Shown: in pieces, positions 30,547 to 42,147 of the stretch
Position numbering within the stretch: position 1 is the first letter of the stretch
Layout: the number at the start of each line of letters is the position of its first letter
DNA from: Cladophialophora immunda
Taxonomy: Eukaryota > Ascomycota > Eurotiomycetes > Chaetothyriales > Herpotrichiellaceae
Direction: 5' to 3'
Assembly (NCBI RefSeq): GCF_000835495.1
Contig: NW_015622548.1
Span: 1,054,001-1,118,000 of the forward strand
DNA: 64,000 nucleotides
Notes under the pieces: generated by a model
The model's database searches: none
What the model was told of the DNA's origin: nothing
What the model saw: the letters and a program-made list of their open reading frames with translations, nothing else
Translations under genes and position numbers: made by a program

Positions 30547-32703
30547 TTAAATGCTGATAGCTGGCAGCGGCACCACAGCAGCGCCTCTTTGTTGTTCACT
30601 TTTCATCCTTTCAAAAAGCACCACTGCAGCAGCCTCACAACCCGGGTTCGTCTCTCTATGCAGCTTTCGCAGTGAGTCGATGATCGAATTGTTTGTGTCA
30701 GCCGCACTAGACCCAAATCCCGATTGCAGAAGAGAGAAATAAGCGGTGTTCAGCAAGAGAAATGCCCACTGCAGGTTTTCTTGGTTCTCCGTGGGACCAT
30801 TTCTCAGCTCGCTCATCGACCACCATGTCATGATCGAGCTCAACGAAGGGACATGGACCTTTCCAATGGTGTCATTGATCGAAGTGAACGCCTTCCGATC
30901 AACGCTCCATCTAGGCTGTCTCATGATGGCTCGAACAAGCCACGCCGTTGGAGCAGCCAAGCCGTTCATTGTGCAGCAGAAAGCAACGCACATTCCAACA
31001 TCGGTCGATGCCAAACCTTCCTGCACGAGGATGCCGGACGTAAAATATATCACGACAGCGTGGGAAGCGCCTCCTTGCTCGCTCCTCCCGACCCATAACT
31101 TCATATCGGTTACATTCAGGATCCATCGCAGCAGATGCTGATCCTTCGAACACAGCGCAGCGGCATGCCAGGCAATGCTCTCAGCGGGGATTGGAGTGGA
31201 TATAGTCATGTCTGGCGAATAGATCCGCAAGTCGAGACACCTGACGACGGCTTGCGGTCGAGTGTCCACTTCTGTCGCATTTTGGACGGTTATCAGGCCA
31301 GTGCTACAACATCTCCAGTCCACTCTTGCTTCACCATATTGACCCGTTCCTGCTCGGAATTGTACTGGCCTGCTTTTCGTAAGACTACGAGCGAAGGCGG
31401 CAGCGATGCAGATAACAAGCTCGCATACACCAAGCCACCAGCTGGAGGAGCGAAGCCCAAGGTAATGGCAGAGGAAGCTCATCGTTAAGCAAATCCCAAT
31501 TGCGTCAGCTTTGATGCAATCCCAGCTGGTCAGAGGCTTCAGCCAAACCGCTTCGAATGCCTGTCTTCCACCGTTGACAGCAGTTAGAAATTCTGCTCCC
31601 ACCTTGCTGTCAGACTGCGCGGCTATCACAAGGCCATCCTTCCATGTCTGCGACAGTGGTGCATGTCTTGGTCGAAGCGGTATGGAATGACTAGAGTGGT
31701 AGATATTCCGAGCAGCAAGAGTGACGAACGTGACAATTCCAATATATCCTATAATAGTTAGGATCCAGCCAGTCGAAAGTCGCCACACAAGGCTGAACCT
31801 TAGCTCAATCAAGTAGAAGGCCAGAATTGTCAACGTCGAGCTCAGTCCGATGAGAGACGACATCTTTCGTGAGGTAAGATTGGCAGTGGAGTACTCTGAG
31901 ACAGCATCAAAGGTGATGGCGAAGGAGATCTTTCCTGCTCCGCTTACAGCAACTCTCATACTTGCTGCACTTTTGTTGTGTTGAGGCGGCATATTTGCAG
32001 TTGGCAGATTCAGTGTATGTTGCAACCAGCCTCTCAGAGTTTCGGATTTCTGATCGAGGAGATTCACTTGCAACGCGGCTGCCAGTATTTCCAGCAACCG
32101 ATCCTTGATGTCGTTCTTTTCCTGGTCAGCGACCAGTATCTGCGAGCACCATCTTAGTCTGGCGGCTGTTGTAGGAACATGCAGCCGAATCTTTGCTGCT
32201 TCATAGGTATGACAAGACTGGAGCTGAATTGTGACATCTCTGATAGTGTCCTCTGAGATGGTTGATTGCAGAATAGACACCCCCACGGCCCGAGCATGAA
32301 AAGCCGACGTAGCTGCAGTTGTTCGCACCAGATAGCCGTCCACCAATTCGGGATGAATGCCATTACAGTTGACACGAGACATCTCCAAGGCGGCAACACT
32401 CCGAGATTCCTGCTCGTATCCCAGAAACGAGCGGATCCGGTGACTGCCAGACATTCGAAAAAGGCTGGTGACGATGGAGACGAGCCCCAGGGGCGCGGCC
32501 GCAAGGCTGAAGGCTCCGCTAATGCCCCTGATATCTCGCAACAGTTGTTTGGTACTTCGTTCGCCGATGAGTAGAATCAGAGGCCCAACATCCGAAAGCG
32601 CAGTAGCCCACGCGTCGTAACTTGAATCGACGGAGCCGCCGATGGGAAGTCCCCAGACTCTGCCAATCAAAAGGTAGACGTAAAGGACGGAGTCAGAAAA
32701 CAT
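30547..32703 (-). CDS. Large fungal membrane protein of unknown function
   Basis: A 718-residue single exon from the ATG at 32703. The frame is open upstream to a TTG and beyond, where GTGAGT (32935) and TTTGTGTAG (32872) look like a 5' UTR intron. About seven hydrophobic segments are seen. One early group surrounds DVGPLILLIGERSTKQ and LAAAPLGLVSIVTSLFRM; a later group includes LTILAFYLIELRFSLVW and GYIGIVTFVTLAARN. A soluble stretch follows the motif GYEQESRSVAALEMSRVN. The arrangement GP-L-LL-GER ... APLG-I-T-S--R--G ... E-RS-AA-E resembles a widespread but uncharacterised family of Pezizomycotina membrane proteins. I cannot assign a function. It is convergent with the GT8 gene (112 bases apart). 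Confidence 0.75.
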   Translation of the reverse strand: MFSDSVLYVYLLIGRVWGLPIGGSVDSSYDAWATALSDVGPLILLIGERSTKQLLRDIRGISGAFSLAAAPLGLVSIVTSLFRMSGSHRIRSFLGYEQESRSVAALEMSRVNCNGIHPELVDGYLVRTTAATSAFHARAVGVSILQSTISEDTIRDVTIQLQSCHTYEAAKIRLHVPTTAARLRWCSQILVADQEKNDIKDRLLEILAAALQVNLLDQKSETLRGWLQHTLNLPTANMPPQHNKSAASMRVAVSGAGKISFAITFDAVSEYSTANLTSRKMSSLIGLSSTLTILAFYLIELRFSLVWRLSTGWILTIIGYIGIVTFVTLAARNIYHSSHSIPLRPRHAPLSQTWKDGLVIAAQSDSKVGAEFLTAVNGGRQAFEAVWLKPLTSWDCIKADAIGICLTMSFLCHYLGLRSSSWWLGVCELVICIAAAFARSLTKSRPVQFRAGTGQYGEARVDWRCCSTGLITVQNATEVDTRPQAVVRCLDLRIYSPDMTISTPIPAESIAWHAAALCSKDQHLLRWILNVTDMKLWVGRSEQGGASHAVVIYFTSGILVQEGLASTDVGMCVAFCCTMNGLAAPTAWLVRAIMRQPRWSVDRKAFTSINDTIGKVHVPSLSSIMTWWSMSELRNGPTENQENLQWAFLLLNTAYFSLLQSGFGSSAADTNNSIIDSLRKLHRETNPGCEAAAVVLFERMKSEQQRGAAVVPLPAISI

Positions 32704-35237
32704 GTCGGCCGCATCTGTGTCATTGGCCCATTGGTGGAATATGAGGGAAATGCTCCAAAGTCTTTCTCTCTTTCGTTCTCCATCGCCCGACCGTGAAATA
32801 TTTTCGAGACTGGTGAGGCTGAAGGGTTTCAAAAGCGAAGGCCAGGGGCCAAGGACGGTGTCGGATCTCGCTACACAAATCGAACAACACCAGAAGAATC
32901 AGGGACATGGGATGATTGGATAGCGATTTACTCACCGAATCAACGTACTGCCTGCATCTTGATTTGGCACACAGCTTCGATTGGTTGCTGCAGATCAGTT
33001 GCTCTGGGCTCACCAACAACTGACAAAATGCCCGTTGAGGTTGGGTGGCGAATGTAGGCAGACAACAAGGAGGCGGGCTTCAGAGCACGGATAACGATCT
33101 ACATCCACAGAGAGCCGAGAGTCCCATCGGACGGAGACACAGCATTGCCAGGCTTGTGGGTGACATGAATCACCTTATTCACGATTCGAGATCTAGCAGC
33201 TTCGGCCTGTCACTCCCGTCGTTTTTGCCCAACTCGGTCAACTCGCGCCCGTCTGAGAGCACACGACACCGCAGTCCCATGCACGGTTGACACATCCTCA
33301 CCGAAAGGCTTCTCGATGAACCCGAGGGGCTTCGTCTTCCTCTTTCCCACGAACACGAGTTCGATGGAAATGCACCGCATGGCACTCATCTGACCTGACG
33401 TTCCCTCTGATTCTGCAGCTAGGCTGATATTTCCTCACACCCACCCAACCAGCAATTTTCTCGAGCAAAACCGACTGCTAGATGGTCAGAAGAGTGTCGG
33501 GTTACTAACGAACCTTGCCGTTGCATCCGCGGGCTCTTCCTCCTCGTCGAGCAATGAGTGCCCAGCTGAAGTCTACAGCCATGCCTAGTCGTCCCGGCGC
33601 AGGGCCCAAAGCTCAAGAGGAGGCTTCTAAGTGACTGGTTGAAGGCATTCTTCGGACCACGCGCGAGGGAGAAAAGATCAGGAAAGAGGAGGTGCTGGGC
33701 AGCGGATGAGGCGTTCGAAACCAATGGTCGTGCCGCTTCACCTCCACCTACGAGTACGTCCTTCCATCAGTCCATCGGAATCTGCGGTCATGAGTCGATG
33801 CCGATGAGCACCCCACGCCTAGATCCTCTCCCGCCAACGATCTTCTCCTGACGAGCGGCAGAAATATCACAAATCCAGACTGCCCGAGGAAATTCTCGAA
33901 GCATCAGTGGCTAGAATTAAAGGCACGGTCAGCTTTTTTTGCTCAATTTTTCCCACTCCAATGGCTCGGTGCAACGTGGAAGGACAGACTGCGAATGATG
34001 ACTGCGACGGCGCAGCTCATGGTGCCAGATTATTGTGAAAGGACTCTCGCAACTGGGCTTCCCGGTCTGCAGTCTCTCCCAATTCGCAGCCCCAAGATCA
34101 GCATCACCGCCCAATGTCAGCTACAGTTGCCAGTGGGGCGCAGGCCAGAAAGCAATGAGACCTGCAGTCTGGCAAAATGGATCAACGAGGCAAAAAGATG
34201 GTTTGACCTACTTGCTAGAACGGGCACCGCAAGGACAGCCGACTGAGGCAATTGGGGCGGGCGCCACCGACATGAAACCACCTGTGACAGGGCGAGGAAC
34301 CGTCGCATCGGCCAGTCAGCGGCGGCCTGTAGCCGACCATCTCTCACACTGGCCCGTTTCCCCTGCCTCCTCGGGCGTTGAGGGCCGCAGTCCCGTTCCA
34401 CAAGGTGCCTGCATTGGCCCAAGCACCAATCCAAAAATGCCGAAGATGGGCTCCTACTCAGCACCGTCGCATGCACCTCGACCGCCCGCTCGAGCCCGGC
34501 TTCCTAGCTACAACATTGTTCGAGCCATGCGTTTTCTTCGCATACGTCGTCCTTCGCACGCCGAATCTGAGGCGAGATGGAGAGGGATTCTGCATCATGC
34601 AGCTGGACCGAAGTCCTCCCTGAGAAAGTCAAGCTAGTCCGCCTCTTCAAGCCCTGACCTCCTCGTTTTTCGCGCAATTCTGGCATGAGGATATCACCAC
34701 CTTGCCGTCACAAGCCCTTTCCTTTGCCCATCACACTCCCATCACTTCAAACCGCGGTTACCAACAAATTTGCAAAGCTCACAAATTCATTTCTGGTCTC
34801 TTGTCAAGACTATTTCTTCTTCTTATGCACGTTTCCTTTCTCCGACGTGAGACAGAATCTGTCATCCATGAAGTGCAACAGCGAGAATAACAAAACCGAC
34901 GGGGTCTCGAAAGTATCTCGACGTCACGCCTAGCATCTATTAAGACCTGCCTGTGTGACCTCTTGTGCTTCTCTTGAGTCCCGCCATTGCAGTGTACATT
35001 GAGCGTGCACTTGTTCTGAACGTTCACACAGACGCCTCACCGCTTCTCTCGTACCTGAGCCCTTCTTCTGTGCCTGATTTTGTGAAGCAATACTCTTGCA
35101 CCACCCTCTGTGAACTGGGCAATCGGTGCATAAAGATTTGACCTGCTCCACGCTACGCAGCACAGAGGCGAAGATCACTCGGTCATCCAAGAGCACATTT
35201 CCAGCCTCCAAATACACCTTTCAGTCAACTCAAAGCC
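32704..35237. other. Long gene-poor interval
   Basis: 2.5 kb without a recognisable gene. Open frames such as 34035-34637 (+) are Ser/Pro/Arg-rich with no family features. A likely 5' UTR intron of the preceding membrane-protein gene lies at 32872-32935. The part next to 35238 is presumably the promoter and leader of the Cys-rich protein gene. Confidence 0.5.
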
Positions 35238-36146
35238 ATGTGTGTGCGTACGAAGACCTCGTACGGATGCGGATGCGAATACAAGACTACCGCCGAGTGC
35301 CACTCTTCCCGTTGTCCAGGTCTCGAAAGATATCATTACCCTAGGAGTGGTGACTGCCGCACCTGCAAAGAAGCGGGCACTGCAGTAACACGAGGGCGAG
35401 ATGGCAAAGGCAGATATGGGCAAGAAATCAACAGGCGAAGACACTCGAGGGAAGATGAGGAAGCCTCCATTGACGACCTAGGCACCGCTGATGTTGGTGA
35501 TGGGATCAGTCCGTGGGCGCCTCCATCATCGCGAGAAAAGGAATGGTGCAGCCATTCCAGGAAAAAGGCAGATGATGCTTGGTTGCAGGAGCATGCAGAG
35601 CGAAACCATGACCTGCAAAGTATCCGCGACTCTCTACCGGAATATCCGCCTTCTGGCTGTGGATCTCCCGTCGCCGACTCTTGTCCTCGACGACATGCAC
35701 GCGTCTACTTGGTCGATGACGATGTTCACTACGATCGTGGGGACAGCTACGAGAGACGTCATCGGCGCGAGGAATCGGGCAAGAGTCTTCCTGTCGAAAT
35801 ACGCAGCAGAAACGTCTACCGCCGGCGAAGACAAGACAGCCAAGACAGTTTTGACAGCATGCGCAGCTCACGCTCGTCGGCCCGAAAGCATACTCCTGCT
35901 CTCACAACCTACACGTCGTACGAGTACAATGATGTCCACGATTCCGGATATGGCTCATATGGCTCTCGAGCATCCAATGGATATCGAGGAGCAAAGACGG
36001 AGCCCTACGCCTATCCACCATCACCACCCCCTCGAGTCGTGAGCATCAAATCACCCTCACCTCATTCTTATCCCGCCTACGGAACCGGCCCGGTCAATAT
36101 TGTAACACGGGCTCCGACATATGGGTACAGCGCTCCCAGATACTGA
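35238..36146 (+). CDS. Hypothetical protein with Cys-rich N-terminus
   Basis: A single exon of 302 residues. Residues 2-43 contain seven Cys in a pattern C-x8-C-x-C-x7-C-x4-C-x13-C-x2-C, consistent with zinc binding. The rest is highly charged and disordered, with Arg/Glu/Ser-rich segments (RRRHSREDEE, SRSSARKH) and a Tyr/Pro/Gly-rich tail (YGSYGSRASNGY, YPPSPPP). There is no signal peptide or membrane segment. Small fungal proteins beginning M-C-x-R-x-K-T-x-Y-x-C-G-C are common in Pezizomycotina genomes, but I know of no function. A role in nucleic-acid or protein binding is only a guess. Confidence 0.65.
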   Translation: MCVRTKTSYGCGCEYKTTAECHSSRCPGLERYHYPRSGDCRTCKEAGTAVTRGRDGKGRYGQEINRRRHSREDEEASIDDLGTADVGDGISPWAPPSSREKEWCSHSRKKADDAWLQEHAERNHDLQSIRDSLPEYPPSGCGSPVADSCPRRHARVYLVDDDVHYDRGDSYERRHRREESGKSLPVEIRSRNVYRRRRQDSQDSFDSMRSSRSSARKHTPALTTYTSYEYNDVHDSGYGSYGSRASNGYRGAKTEPYAYPPSPPPRVVSIKSPSPHSYPAYGTGPVNIVTRAPTYGYSAPRY

Positions 36147-38040
36147 TTCGGCAGGAACGAAGATTCTATGTTGTTTGCAGCAAGGCATTTTCCCAGGCGT
36201 TTTGAGCCCAAGGCAAGGCTGCACAAGGCATTACATGGTCTCTGCATTGATGCAGGCAACGGAGCATCAAGCACTTTCCTTCTGTCAACTGCATGACGAC
36301 ACCTACCGTGTCTACAAGCTTGTTCCAGTCAAGAGATATACAAATTTCAGCAATGCAATGCCAAGATGCTAATCAGCGGGCATCTGCTGTGTGGCTCCAG
36401 GAGAGTTGTTTATCCATCTAACGTTTACGGGGCGAAGGCCTCCAGGTTGTTATTGGTCCAGGGTGAGACACGGGTGTCTCAGATGTATGATTGTTACAGT
36501 GTGGTTCAAGGATATCAATGAAGCGAATGAGTGAACGACGGCGGACGACTCGGACTCTATCAGGATGTTTGAGCTAACGATAAAGGAGACGGCGTCTGAG
36601 AAGATCCCAAGGGGGAGGCACGGCTACCGCAAGAGGAGGAACTTGGGCGGCCATAGTCAGTACTTCTATCTAGTTTGGGAGAGGTACTTTGTGACTTGTA
36701 TCTATTATATTTCCTCAACTACGTTGTCACGGTCTTTGGGAATCGGGCCCGTTGTTCGCTCTGAATTCCATGCTTTTTCCCATGGTCGCCGTGATGCTGT
36801 GTTTTGTATGCTGGAGGTGATGCTTAAGCAAACCTGGAGGAGGCGTTCACTTCTAGGCTTGCTTTCTTCATTCATAGAGCCCTGACACACCGGCCAAACT
36901 TCGATATAGCGTACCTGAGTGCCCATGAGCACTACGTAAACACGCGTAGCACATCGTAGGGAGCGGGCTGGAAGTACCGAGTACCCAACGATGCGCTCAG
37001 CTGTGGCTTGCGGCGAACTTGTTCAGGTCGCTGGGAATGTCTGCATGTCCTCTCACCAACCCTTGGTGGATGTGTGTCTAGCTAACTATTAGCTAGCTGA
37101 GCGATACGGCGGGCACCGAACTCGGCTGCCCAACTACCCTAGATAGTAACCAGCTGGATGCCCAGTGAAGTAGCTAAGGGCGCCAGTAGCTGCGATGAGC
37201 AAAACCTTGAGCAGAGGCTGCGCATTTCGCATCGCCCGCCCATCCAGTCGGCAATAATTCTCTGTAGATATCGTGGTCGCATCTCGCGTTTACTTCCCCG
37301 TTGAAGCAAGGCAGTAATATTCGGCATCTCGTACTTTGTGATCTCGTCCTACTGCCTCTGTTGGGTACTGTATGTGCCCGTCCTCCTCTGCGCTGCGGGT
37401 TCGACCCAGCTACACTCCTCGATCCGAGCGCAAGTGCTCTGTACCTTTCTCATTCTGGTCTGCAACGGGGTTCCTTTTCCGCGTGCTTGATGCGGGTCTT
37501 CGAGTCGACCTCAGGGAACTATCCACGTCTACTTCATGCCTCGAGAGAAGTAAGGGCGTCTCAGACTTATCGACGAGATGGACAATCTAAATAACATGGA
37601 CGGCGCATATAATATTAATTGAACTCTCTGTATTTGATTATCACGTACTCGGCACCTGCTCAAGACTCAGCTCCTCCCGCATTATCTGTCTCTCCATTAC
37701 TGTCTGCTGCGAAAGCTCGCAATGTAGCATCCTGAATTATCCCCCTGCCCCTTCAGCTCAAAATTAGACGACACCGGATGTGAATTTTCGCAACGTATTC
37801 TGACCGCTTCCCTGCGGAATTTTCCATCTGCCTCTGGCCGTGCAGTCGCTATCAGATCCAAGCACTCCTCAGAGCTCTGCACGCTGCTCACGCGGCACAA
37901 AGCACGAAGCAAGCGGAAATAGACCCTCGACCTGCCTTTGCTTCGAACAGTCCTCGCCGTACCGGAAACCCACTTGCTCACCCACATACTCGATCATCAG
38001 TGCACGCCACAGATGTTCTCGGCTGGTGCTCGTTGGAGGC
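36147..38040. other. Gene-poor interval
   Basis: 1.9 kb with only short frames without family features. It includes the inverted repeat CTAGCTAA-CTA-TTAGCTAG at 37078-37096. No gene is called. Confidence 0.5.
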
Positions 38041-39457
38041 CTAGCAGAACTCTTTCTCCGACACTATAGCCTTCTCGTTCTCGTACTCACTCCCTCTCAA
38101 CGTGCTCGAGTCACCCACACAATCACTGTCCTTTTCTTTCGTCGGGCCTTGCTTCTTCATGGCAGCCTTCAGCTTCGCACAGTTCCAGCGCTCCGTCTTC
38201 TCGAGCTTTGCCACTCGATCCTTGCGTTCCTGCGCGAATTTCGCGGTCCAGTCGATTTTCTTCATCTTGCCATTCTTCTCGATGGCCACGTCACCCGACG
38301 GAACCCACTCTGCGGCTTTGCCCATGGAAGCGATGTCGCCGAGTTTGGCGACACCGTGGCCTACCGTTTTGAGGGCGAGGCCAACTCCCGAGATCGCAGA
38401 GCCAGCGGTACGCAGCGGGAACTTGGCAATTCGGAGGCGACGAGACTCCTTGACTTGAACCATCGGCATGCGGGGAAGAGCTTTGACATCTCCCGGTTTG
38501 AGGGCGAGCACCCAATCCCAAGTGAACTGCGAAGTGGCGCCGCGGTATTGGAAGTAGAAATTTCCCTGCACAGCGCTTGTTAGTACTACGGTTTGAATAG
38601 AGTGATGGGAACAGTTGAAAAGGGGTCATAGGCATTTTTACCATGCCGGACTTGTCAGCCACAGTCCACTGCAGACGCTGAGTATTCGGAACGACGACTG
38701 GCTTCGTGACGATGACAACCACGAACTGGATCTTGGCATCCTTTGGGTGACTCTTGGTATCAGCAATCGGGCAGTATTTGTAGTCTCCGAAGTTCTGCTT
38801 GTCGACGGCCTGGAGTTTGGCCTTGGGGATGAGGTGAACATGCTCGGTTGGGGACAGCACGGTGACTGAAGCGTGGCAGATAAAGTAAGTCTAGGGTCAA
38901 GATGCATGTAAAGAATCATCTGTAATAGCGAAAGAGGAAGAAGGAGCCGCGGGAAGGTCCATACATAGCCATTGGTAGATGCTTTGGGCGACTTCCTTGA
39001 CGGTCATGTTCGTAATACCCAGTTCAAGATGATTTGGTCCCCACTTCGCTTGCTCCTTCTCCTTTGTACCATTTTGAAGATACAGATTCACACTGGCAAA
39101 GTTGCGTCCGCCCTTGATAGCCTGCTCGCGGAACTTCTTGGCGGTCTCGAGCTTGTCAGTGGTCTTGGAGTCTGCAAGATGCTCGGTGATGAGGAACACG
39201 TTCTGGCCAGCGCCAAAGGTGGCGTCGTCTTTGAGACTATCAAGACAGTAACCCAGCTTCTCAGTTTCTGATTCTTCAGTCGCGGAGAGGTTCTCGTCGG
39301 GTTTGATGTGGCCGGACATGATACACTCGCCGATCATGTCTTTGAGACTGGCGGCATGGGGAGTGTTGGTTGTCGGGTCATTGACATAGATCCATGGATG
39401 TCTGGACAGAGGAGGAGGAGTGGTGAGGCTCAAGAATCTGTTTGATTTCTTGCCCAT
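38041..39457 (-). CDS. Conserved-looking three-exon protein, unrecognised
   Basis: Read on the minus strand, the exons are 39457-38965, 38865-38642 and 38565-38041 (413 residues). All introns are GT-AG and in phase; the first junction reads IYQWLFTVLSP and the second SGMGNFYFQYRG. No membrane segment or signal peptide. The N-terminal half is mixed alpha/beta (SLKDMIGECIMSGHIKPDENL, NVFLITEHLAD). The middle part looks like a beta-rich fold (FVVVIVTKPVVVPNTQRLQWTVADKSG, FTWDWVLALKPGD), and the C-terminus is Lys/Glu-rich and helical. I do not recognise a family. Regular splicing with clean phases argues for a real gene. Confidence 0.7.
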
Positions 39458-40410
39458 CTTGGTCGAGGTTCTCGTGGGTCGGAGAGCGATGGAGGGGCAG
39501 AGAGGAATGGTTCACAGGCGGGCAGTGTGGGATAGGTGTGGTTGGTAGAGCAATGTGCTGGGATAACGACAGAATCGAAATGTGCTCAAGTAGCCAAGGT
39601 GAGCTCAACACACCTGTCACTGCCTGAGATCAAGCCCTTCACACAACGAGAGAGGAAGAAGTGAAGGTGAAGGTGAGGCGAGGTGGTCAACCAAGTGAGG
39701 GAACACTAAGGTTGACTCTTCACAGGATTCAAGGAGGGGTAGCCTGGTTGGTCGAGATGCCAATTGTGTCTTGGTGGGACACTGGCGGTGACTGACCTTG
39801 GGAACCAGGCAAGGCTGAAAATCATCCGTCAATCATCCGTCAATCATTGCCCGGAAGACGACACAAGAGGGCTGCATTGCGATATTAGCACATTGGAAGC
39901 ATGGGAAGGTTAAGGCTACGCGGATCACCACATCCTTGTACCACGGCCTTGTCAGGCAGACTCCAGAGTCTCGTCTCCATGAGGCACCCGCACGTCCAAG
40001 CTTCCTCAGCCGCCCTCCTCTTCTCTGTCATAATCCAGAGCACCTTTGTGCATTCGCCGGAGCTAGGTCCGCCAGTTGACCAGGTCCAATAGGAACAGAT
40101 CTGCAAGCTCTGAGGATGTGCCAAAAGCAGCTCTGCGAGAAGCCAAGGTTTGGCGTGAACCGGTTAGAAATTCAGTAGCTCGCCAGGGCTTCCACATCAC
40201 CTAACGAGCCAACCATCTGTTGCCTGGCCGCGGCATCCCTTCCTGCTATTTGATTCGCCCGTTCTCCAACCACACAGTTGCACGTTCGTGGCCATGCAGA
40301 TGCAAGGCAACTCCTCTCCAGACGCCCGGGTTGGGACAAGAAAAAGCAGGCTTTCCCACCTTGTACGGCCGATACGATAAGCAAGAAAGCTATCGTCCAT
40401 CGCGTGCCTC
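39458..40410. other. Intergenic
   Basis: Upstream of the three-exon gene and downstream of the PTPA gene. The short direct repeat ATCATCCGTCA near 39821-39842 and short frames are all that is seen. Confidence 0.5.
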
Positions 40411-41691
40411 TCAGTCAAATGGTATTGGGCGGAGTGCGCCCGACATACCCATCCGCTTTCTCATTTCCTCACCTGCCGCTACCGTGCTGGGCACCTTGAT
40501 ACCACAGCAGTCGCCCCAGTAGTCAGGCTCGTGTCCAAACTCCTTCACATGCTGCATTCTCTCCGCCTGAGCCCGCAGGGTCTCCTCGTCTAGTTGGCCC
40601 ATGTCCTCAGTGCCAGGTATTAGGCCACCAAACAGAAAGTGCTGCATGATGGGCAACTTGCCCAGGACTTCCTTGGCAAACATTTTCCTCATGCCGTCTT
40701 CCACCTTTTGCCAGCTCTTTGCGCCCGAGATATCGTCTAGCATGGGGCTATGCCAACGCAGTCCCTTGACAGTCTTGACACTATCCACCCACCGGACTTG
40801 GTTGAGGTAGATGTAATCGTCGCCCTCCTCGTCCAGAACAACATTGTTGTGGATCGACCTGGGCGTAATATAAGGATGCCCGACGAGCTGGCTTGCCCCG
40901 AACAAAAAGGGCAAGAATTGGTAGTCGTCGAGCCCCCAGACTCCATGGCTCCCTGCAGGCTCCAAGTAATATGTGCTCTGGATCTTCCGCATGAGGTTGA
41001 GGTATCGGACGAAAGTGTGCATTACGATCGCAGGAAAGTCTTCTCGTTCGATCTGCTTCAGCTGGTACAGACAGAGCAGCCACATCATGAAATTCAGCTC
41101 GTGACCAGACCCGTAATCAAGCCGCTCCTCGGAACCGAACGAATTGATCAAATAGACAGAGATCTCTTTGATGGCATCCTCATTGTGCAGCCCCAGCAGC
41201 TCCTTGTGTATTCGGTCCACATCTCTTACAATGGCTTTGTGCAAACTGCGGAAGACTGGATTGCCAAATCTCGATCCCGTGTCGAGAGGAGGATATTGTT
41301 TTAACATTCCTTCCAAAGTGTCAAGGACTGAATCAAGTTTCTTGATTGTGGTCGACAAATGATGAGTGTCCAACGAGGAAATTCGACGGCCGCGGACGCA
41401 GTCGGCGAGGGTAAAGATCCATGCTAGTATCAGCACGTAGGTTGGCGAGGCTAGGAACTTCTCATGGTCACCCGGTGATAGAATTCGCTTGACTGGCGTC
41501 GTGAAGTGTACAGATTCGATCGACGGAGGAGCAGGTAGGCTAGGTGTCTGGGGAGCAGGGTCGGATGGGCTGGGTTGCTGAGAAGACTTTCTTCGCGAGC
41601 TAGGAATCAACTTGGGAATTGTATAAGATGTCTTTCCACTCCGGGCGTCGGCATCGACGCTGGTTTGGTTGATTGATTGTTCGGGTGCCAT
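40411..41691 (-). CDS. PP2A activator PTPA (RRD1/RRD2 family)
   Basis: A single exon of 426 residues. After a Ser/Pro-rich N-terminus of about 60 residues comes the all-helical PTPA fold: [35 protein letters not shown] [37 protein letters not shown], the hallmark [37 protein letters not shown], and [14 protein letters not shown]. It is a peptidyl-prolyl isomerase-like chaperone that helps form active protein phosphatase 2A and loads its metal ions; it acts in cytosol and nucleus. Fungi have two paralogues (RRD1 and RRD2). The C-terminal RPIPFD leans towards RRD1, but I leave the paralogue open. Confidence 0.93.
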   Translation of the reverse strand: MAPEQSINQTSVDADARSGKTSYTIPKLIPSSRRKSSQQPSPSDPAPQTPSLPAPPSIESVHFTTPVKRILSPGDHEKFLASPTYVLILAWIFTLADCVRGRRISSLDTHHLSTTIKKLDSVLDTLEGMLKQYPPLDTGSRFGNPVFRSLHKAIVRDVDRIHKELLGLHNEDAIKEISVYLINSFGSEERLDYGSGHELNFMMWLLCLYQLKQIEREDFPAIVMHTFVRYLNLMRKIQSTYYLEPAGSHGVWGLDDYQFLPFLFGASQLVGHPYITPRSIHNNVVLDEEGDDYIYLNQVRWVDSVKTVKGLRWHSPMLDDISGAKSWQKVEDGMRKMFAKEVLGKLPIMQHFLFGGLIPGTEDMGQLDEETLRAQAERMQHVKEFGHEPDYWGDCCGIKVPSTVAAGEEMRKRMGMSGALRPIPFD

Positions 41692-42147
41692 GGTGCTAAG
41701 GCGTTTGTTATAAAAGTCTCGTCAGAAACTGTGTCTCTGAAGTTTGCTTTTTGAAGATGTGCTACATCATCGGAAGGGTAAATTGTAGCTGGTGGCGTGA
41801 GAGTAGGCACTCGAAGCGGCTGGACCGCATTCCGGTGCTCAAGGATGCTCTTTTCCGCCACTGCTTCTCTCGCTGGCTACCCCGCGTCGCTGCTGGCCAA
41901 TTATTAGCCCGCCTGAAGAAGTTCGAATTCTTTCCCTTGGGGCTGCCCATCTTTGTCTTCTCTTGTATGAAACGAGGATATCAATGGAACCTCCAAGTAC
42001 CTGAATGGAGTATGTCGATAATTCACAACATATCCACACTCATGAGATTTCTATGAAACCTGTCTACCCTTGTAAGCGATGCTGCCAAGTTCCAGCAAAT
42101 GTTGGAAGCAATGGCCATCGATCGATGCCGTTAACCTCTGATGACCA
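41692..42147. other. Intergenic
   Basis: Promoter of the PTPA gene and 3' side of the FMO gene. Nothing else is recognised. Confidence 0.5.

Noticed and set aside
34035..34637. 200-codon plus-strand frame in the gene-poor interval
   Set aside because: Low-complexity Ser/Pro/Arg composition and no recognisable motif or splice continuity.
37380..37405. GGGTTCGACCC resembling a tRNA T-arm
   Set aside because: No acceptor, anticodon or D-arm around it; chance match.
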